A DNA stretch of 7,513 nucleotides from DATHWB01 sp040902855 (GTDB lineage Bacteria > Actinomycetota > Acidimicrobiia > Spongiisociales > ZC4RG35), in NCBI GenBank assembly GCA_040902855.1, contig JBBDWN010000026.1, positions 1 to 7,513 on the forward strand, written 5' to 3'. Positions 5,383 through 7,513 of this stretch are shown here, piece after piece. The position numbers were made by a program, and so were the translations under genes. Numbering within the stretch: the stretch's first letter is position 1; every line of letters begins with the position of its first letter. The notes under the pieces are model-generated. The model was not told where the DNA came from and made no database searches. It saw only the letters and a list, made by a program, of their open reading frames with translations.

Positions 5383-6804
5383 ATGGAACGCTACGACGCC
5401 GTGATCGTCGGATCCGGACCGAACGGTCTCGCCGCCGCCATCACACTCGCCGACGCCGGACGCTCGGTCCTGGTGATCGAGCGCGCCGAGGAGATCGGCG
5501 GGGGCGCTCGGACGATCGAACTGACCCTGCCAGGTTTCCGGCATGACCTGTGCTCGACCGTGCACGCCATGGCAATCCTGTCGCCGTACCTCCGGTCACT
5601 CCCGCTCAAGGAGCACGGTCTCGGGTGGGCGGTGCCCGAGGTGCCGGTCGCCCATGCCTTCACTCCCGGTCGCTCCGTCCCGTTGCCGCGCGACCTGGAC
5701 GAGGCAGTCGACAGCTTCGGCGCCGACGGGGTCTCGTATCGCAAGGTGATGGGTCCGCTCGTCCGGAACTGGCCGAAACTGGAAGACGCCATCCTCGGCC
5801 CCATCCCGCGCATCCCCAAACACCCGATCGCCCTCGCCCGCTTCGGTCTCAACGCGTTGCTTCCGGCAACGACGGCGGCACGCAGGTTCGAACTGGAGAC
5901 GACGAAGGCGCTGTTCGCCGGGTGCGCGGCGCACGCCTTCCTCCCGCTCTCATCTCCGTTGACCGCTTCGTTCGGGTGGTTTCTCATGGCCACCGCCCAC
6001 CTGGCCGGGTGGCCGGTTGCCCGGGGAGGAAGTGGCGCCCTCGCAGGGGCGATGGCCTCGTATGCCCGGAGCCGGGGAGTCGAGTTCCAGACAGGCACCG
6101 AGATCACCACCCTCGACGAGCTCCCGCCGCGATCGCTGACCCTCCTCGACATCTCACCCAACCAGTTCGCCCGGATGGCCGGCAAGGACCTGCCCGCCGG
6201 GTACCTGCGCAAGGCGACCGGGTTCGCCCGGGGCCCCGGCGTCTACAAGCTGGACATCGCCACAAACGGCGCGATCCCATGGCTCGACCCGGGACTGCGA
6301 CGGGCGGGAACGGTCCACCTGGACGGGACCCTCGACGACATCAGCCTCGCCGAGTCCGAGTCGTTCCGAGGCATGCATCCCGAGCGTCCATTCATCCTGG
6401 TGGTCCAGGCGACACGCTTCGACCCGACGCGGGCCCCCGCCGGCCAAGAGACCGTCTGGGCCTACGCCCACGTGCCGAACGGTTCGAGGCGCGATCTCAC
6501 CGACCACATCCTCGAACGCATCTCCTGCCACGCCCCCGGCTTTCGAGACACCGTGCTGGCGGTTCACGCCACCGACCCGGCCGGATTCGAATCGCACAAC
6601 CCCAACTACCTGGGCGGTGACATTTCGGGAGGCGCGCACACCTTCCGCCAACTCGTGTTCCGTCCGTTCCCCCAGCGCGACCCGTATGCCACGCCGCTTC
6701 CCGGCGTCTTCCTGTGCTCGGCGTCCACGCCGCCAGGGGCAGGGACCCACGGGATGTGCGGCCATCTGGCGGCTCGCTCGGCACTGGCATGGACCGCGAA
6801 CTGA
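5383..6804 (+). CDS. PYROXD2/phytoene-desaturase-like FAD-dependent oxidoreductase
   Basis: This 473-aa protein has the N-terminal Rossmann dinucleotide fold: VIVGSGPNGLAAA at 7-19 is the GxGxxG FAD loop, and the acidic end of strand 2 is Glu33 in VIERAEEIGGGART. The C-terminal FAD motif STPPGAGTHGMCGHLAARSA lies near 448-468. These ends and the NPNYLGGDISGGAHTFRQL block place it in the phytoene desaturase/PYROXD2 group of NAD(P)/FAD oxidoreductases, in the shorter subfamily where the beta-hairpin after the TEIT strand is reduced (TTLDELPPRSLTLLDISPNQ). No phytoene synthase or other carotenoid gene is visible, so a carotenoid role is not supported; oxidation of an unknown lipophilic substrate is more cautious. 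The ATG at 5383 gives the Rossmann strand immediately; Shine-Dalgarno is weak. It is divergent from the ArsR-type gene and overlaps the GNAT gene by 16 nt. Confidence 0.92.
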   Translation: MERYDAVIVGSGPNGLAAAITLADAGRSVLVIERAEEIGGGARTIELTLPGFRHDLCSTVHAMAILSPYLRSLPLKEHGLGWAVPEVPVAHAFTPGRSVPLPRDLDEAVDSFGADGVSYRKVMGPLVRNWPKLEDAILGPIPRIPKHPIALARFGLNALLPATTAARRFELETTKALFAGCAAHAFLPLSSPLTASFGWFLMATAHLAGWPVARGGSGALAGAMASYARSRGVEFQTGTEITTLDELPPRSLTLLDISPNQFARMAGKDLPAGYLRKATGFARGPGVYKLDIATNGAIPWLDPGLRRAGTVHLDGTLDDISLAESESFRGMHPERPFILVVQATRFDPTRAPAGQETVWAYAHVPNGSRRDLTDHILERISCHAPGFRDTVLAVHATDPAGFESHNPNYLGGDISGGAHTFRQLVFRPFPQRDPYATPLPGVFLCSASTPPGAGTHGMCGHLAARSALAWTAN

Positions 6805-7508
6805 TCCTCGACCTCGAAGAGCGGTCGGCCCGCGCCATGCCGGCGGCCGAAACCGTCCGCCTCGGACGCTGGCTCATGTCGATCGGCCGGGGGGAGGTCA
6901 GCCGCCTCAACTCGGCCGTCACCTTCGGGGAGAGCCCGCGGCGAGAGTTGTTCGAGCGGATCGAGGCGGTCGAACGGCGGTACCTGTCCCGGGGACGGGA
7001 TCCGAAGTTCCGCCTGACCGTCCTCGACCACCATCTCGACGAACGCCTCCACACCCGGGGCTATGACCGCGGTCCGGAGGTGATCGTGATGACGGGGCCG
7101 GTGGGGGGCGGGACGGACGGAACGGTGGCGGTCGCCCGGGCCGCCGGGCCGACCTGGCTGGACCGGTATGCGGAGTGGGGCGGCCACGGCGAGCTGCGCA
7201 CCGCCGAGATCGGCGAGTCCCTCGGTTCGCTCACCCTCGACATGGGAGCGTTCATGAGTCCGGCGGCGATCGGCGTGGCCGTGGTCGACGGAGGCTGGGT
7301 CGGCCTGTTCGACCTGATCACCGATCCGGACCAACGCCGGCGGGGGCACGGACGGGCCATGACCGAGACGATGCTGGCGTGGGCAGCAACCCAGGGTGCG
7401 GAACGCTCCTACCTCCAGGTGGTGTCGACCAACGAGGCCGCGATCGCGATGTACGACGACTTCGGCTTCACCGAGACCTACCGCTACTGGTACCGCACCG
7501 AATTCTGA
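6789..7508 (+). CDS. GNAT-family N-acetyltransferase
   Basis: This 239-aa protein has the GNAT acetyl-CoA-binding motif at its C-terminal end: LFDLITDPDQRRRGHG, with Gln182-Arg-Arg-Arg-Gly-His-Gly188 as the Q/RxxGxG/A loop, followed by helix RAMTETMLAWAATQG and the motif-B region STNEAAIAMYDDFGFTETYRYW. It would transfer an acetyl group from acetyl-CoA to an amine; the substrate is unknown. The N-terminal half (ELEER-type start, RLGRWLMSIGRGEVSRLNSA) follows the two-lobed layout of a common actinobacterial GNAT subgroup. I chose ATG 6789 over the in-frame ATG at 6714, because 6714 would bury 91 nt in the oxidoreductase and add a charged, non-family-like extension. The 16-nt overlap with the oxidoreductase stop implies coupling and shared control. 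The stop is 5 nt from the window end. Confidence 0.88.
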   Translation: MDRELILDLEERSARAMPAAETVRLGRWLMSIGRGEVSRLNSAVTFGESPRRELFERIEAVERRYLSRGRDPKFRLTVLDHHLDERLHTRGYDRGPEVIVMTGPVGGGTDGTVAVARAAGPTWLDRYAEWGGHGELRTAEIGESLGSLTLDMGAFMSPAAIGVAVVDGGWVGLFDLITDPDQRRRGHGRAMTETMLAWAATQGAERSYLQVVSTNEAAIAMYDDFGFTETYRYWYRTEF

Positions 7509-7513
7509 CCCCC

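Noticed and set aside
6714..6788. Upstream in-frame start for the GNAT gene
   Set aside because: It would overlap the FAD-motif coding region by 91 nt and add 25 residues that do not look like the family; ATG 6789 gives a normal N-terminus.
5383..6804. Assignment as carotenoid phytoene desaturase (crtI)
   Set aside because: The sequence fits the wider PYROXD2-like group and no carotenoid biosynthesis genes are visible, so the specific name is not supported.

Overview
This high-GC, gene-dense window looks like the chromosome of a free-living actinobacterium. The support is strong G/C bias at third codon positions, short gaps, GTG as well as ATG starts, and protein types common in that phylum: a mycobacterial-type lipase/esterase tail, a PYROXD2-like FAD oxidoreductase and an ArsR-type regulator with a large N-terminal domain. 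The exact lineage (perhaps Acidimicrobiia) is inferred, not demonstrated.

Left part (1-3269), all on the + strand: the 3' end of an alpha/beta hydrolase, a DUF454/YbaN-like membrane protein, a class II fructose-bisphosphate aldolase with complete catalytic and zinc residues, and an NhaA-type Na+/H+ antiporter starting 11 nt after the aldolase stop. Aldolase and antiporter probably share a transcript.

Middle part (3267-3832): the most unusual region. A 116-nt unit occurs at least twice, identical at all 110 positions that can be compared, and a 100-N assembly gap interrupts the first copy. Each unit is almost entirely three consecutive hairpins, two of them capped by GCGAAGC mini-hairpins. 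Copy 1 begins on the nhaA stop codon. Copy 2 ends 8 nt before the ATG of a 58-aa CxxC/CxxC zinc-ribbon protein. The whole nhaA to zinc-ribbon interval is therefore this repeat plus an 8-nt spacer and a gap. A strong terminator follows the zinc-ribbon gene.

Right part (3833-7513): an ArsR-type regulator on the - strand, followed by a 65-aa ORF overlapping it by ATGA, is divergent from a two-gene + strand operon encoding a PYROXD2/phytoene-desaturase-like FAD oxidoreductase and a GNAT acetyltransferase (16-nt overlap). The 151-nt divergent region carries two TTCGA-based palindromes. One lies just downstream of a well-formed -35/-10 pair for the regulator; the other overlaps a possible -10 for the oxidoreductase. 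This suggests autoregulated control of the oxidoreductase/acetyltransferase pair.
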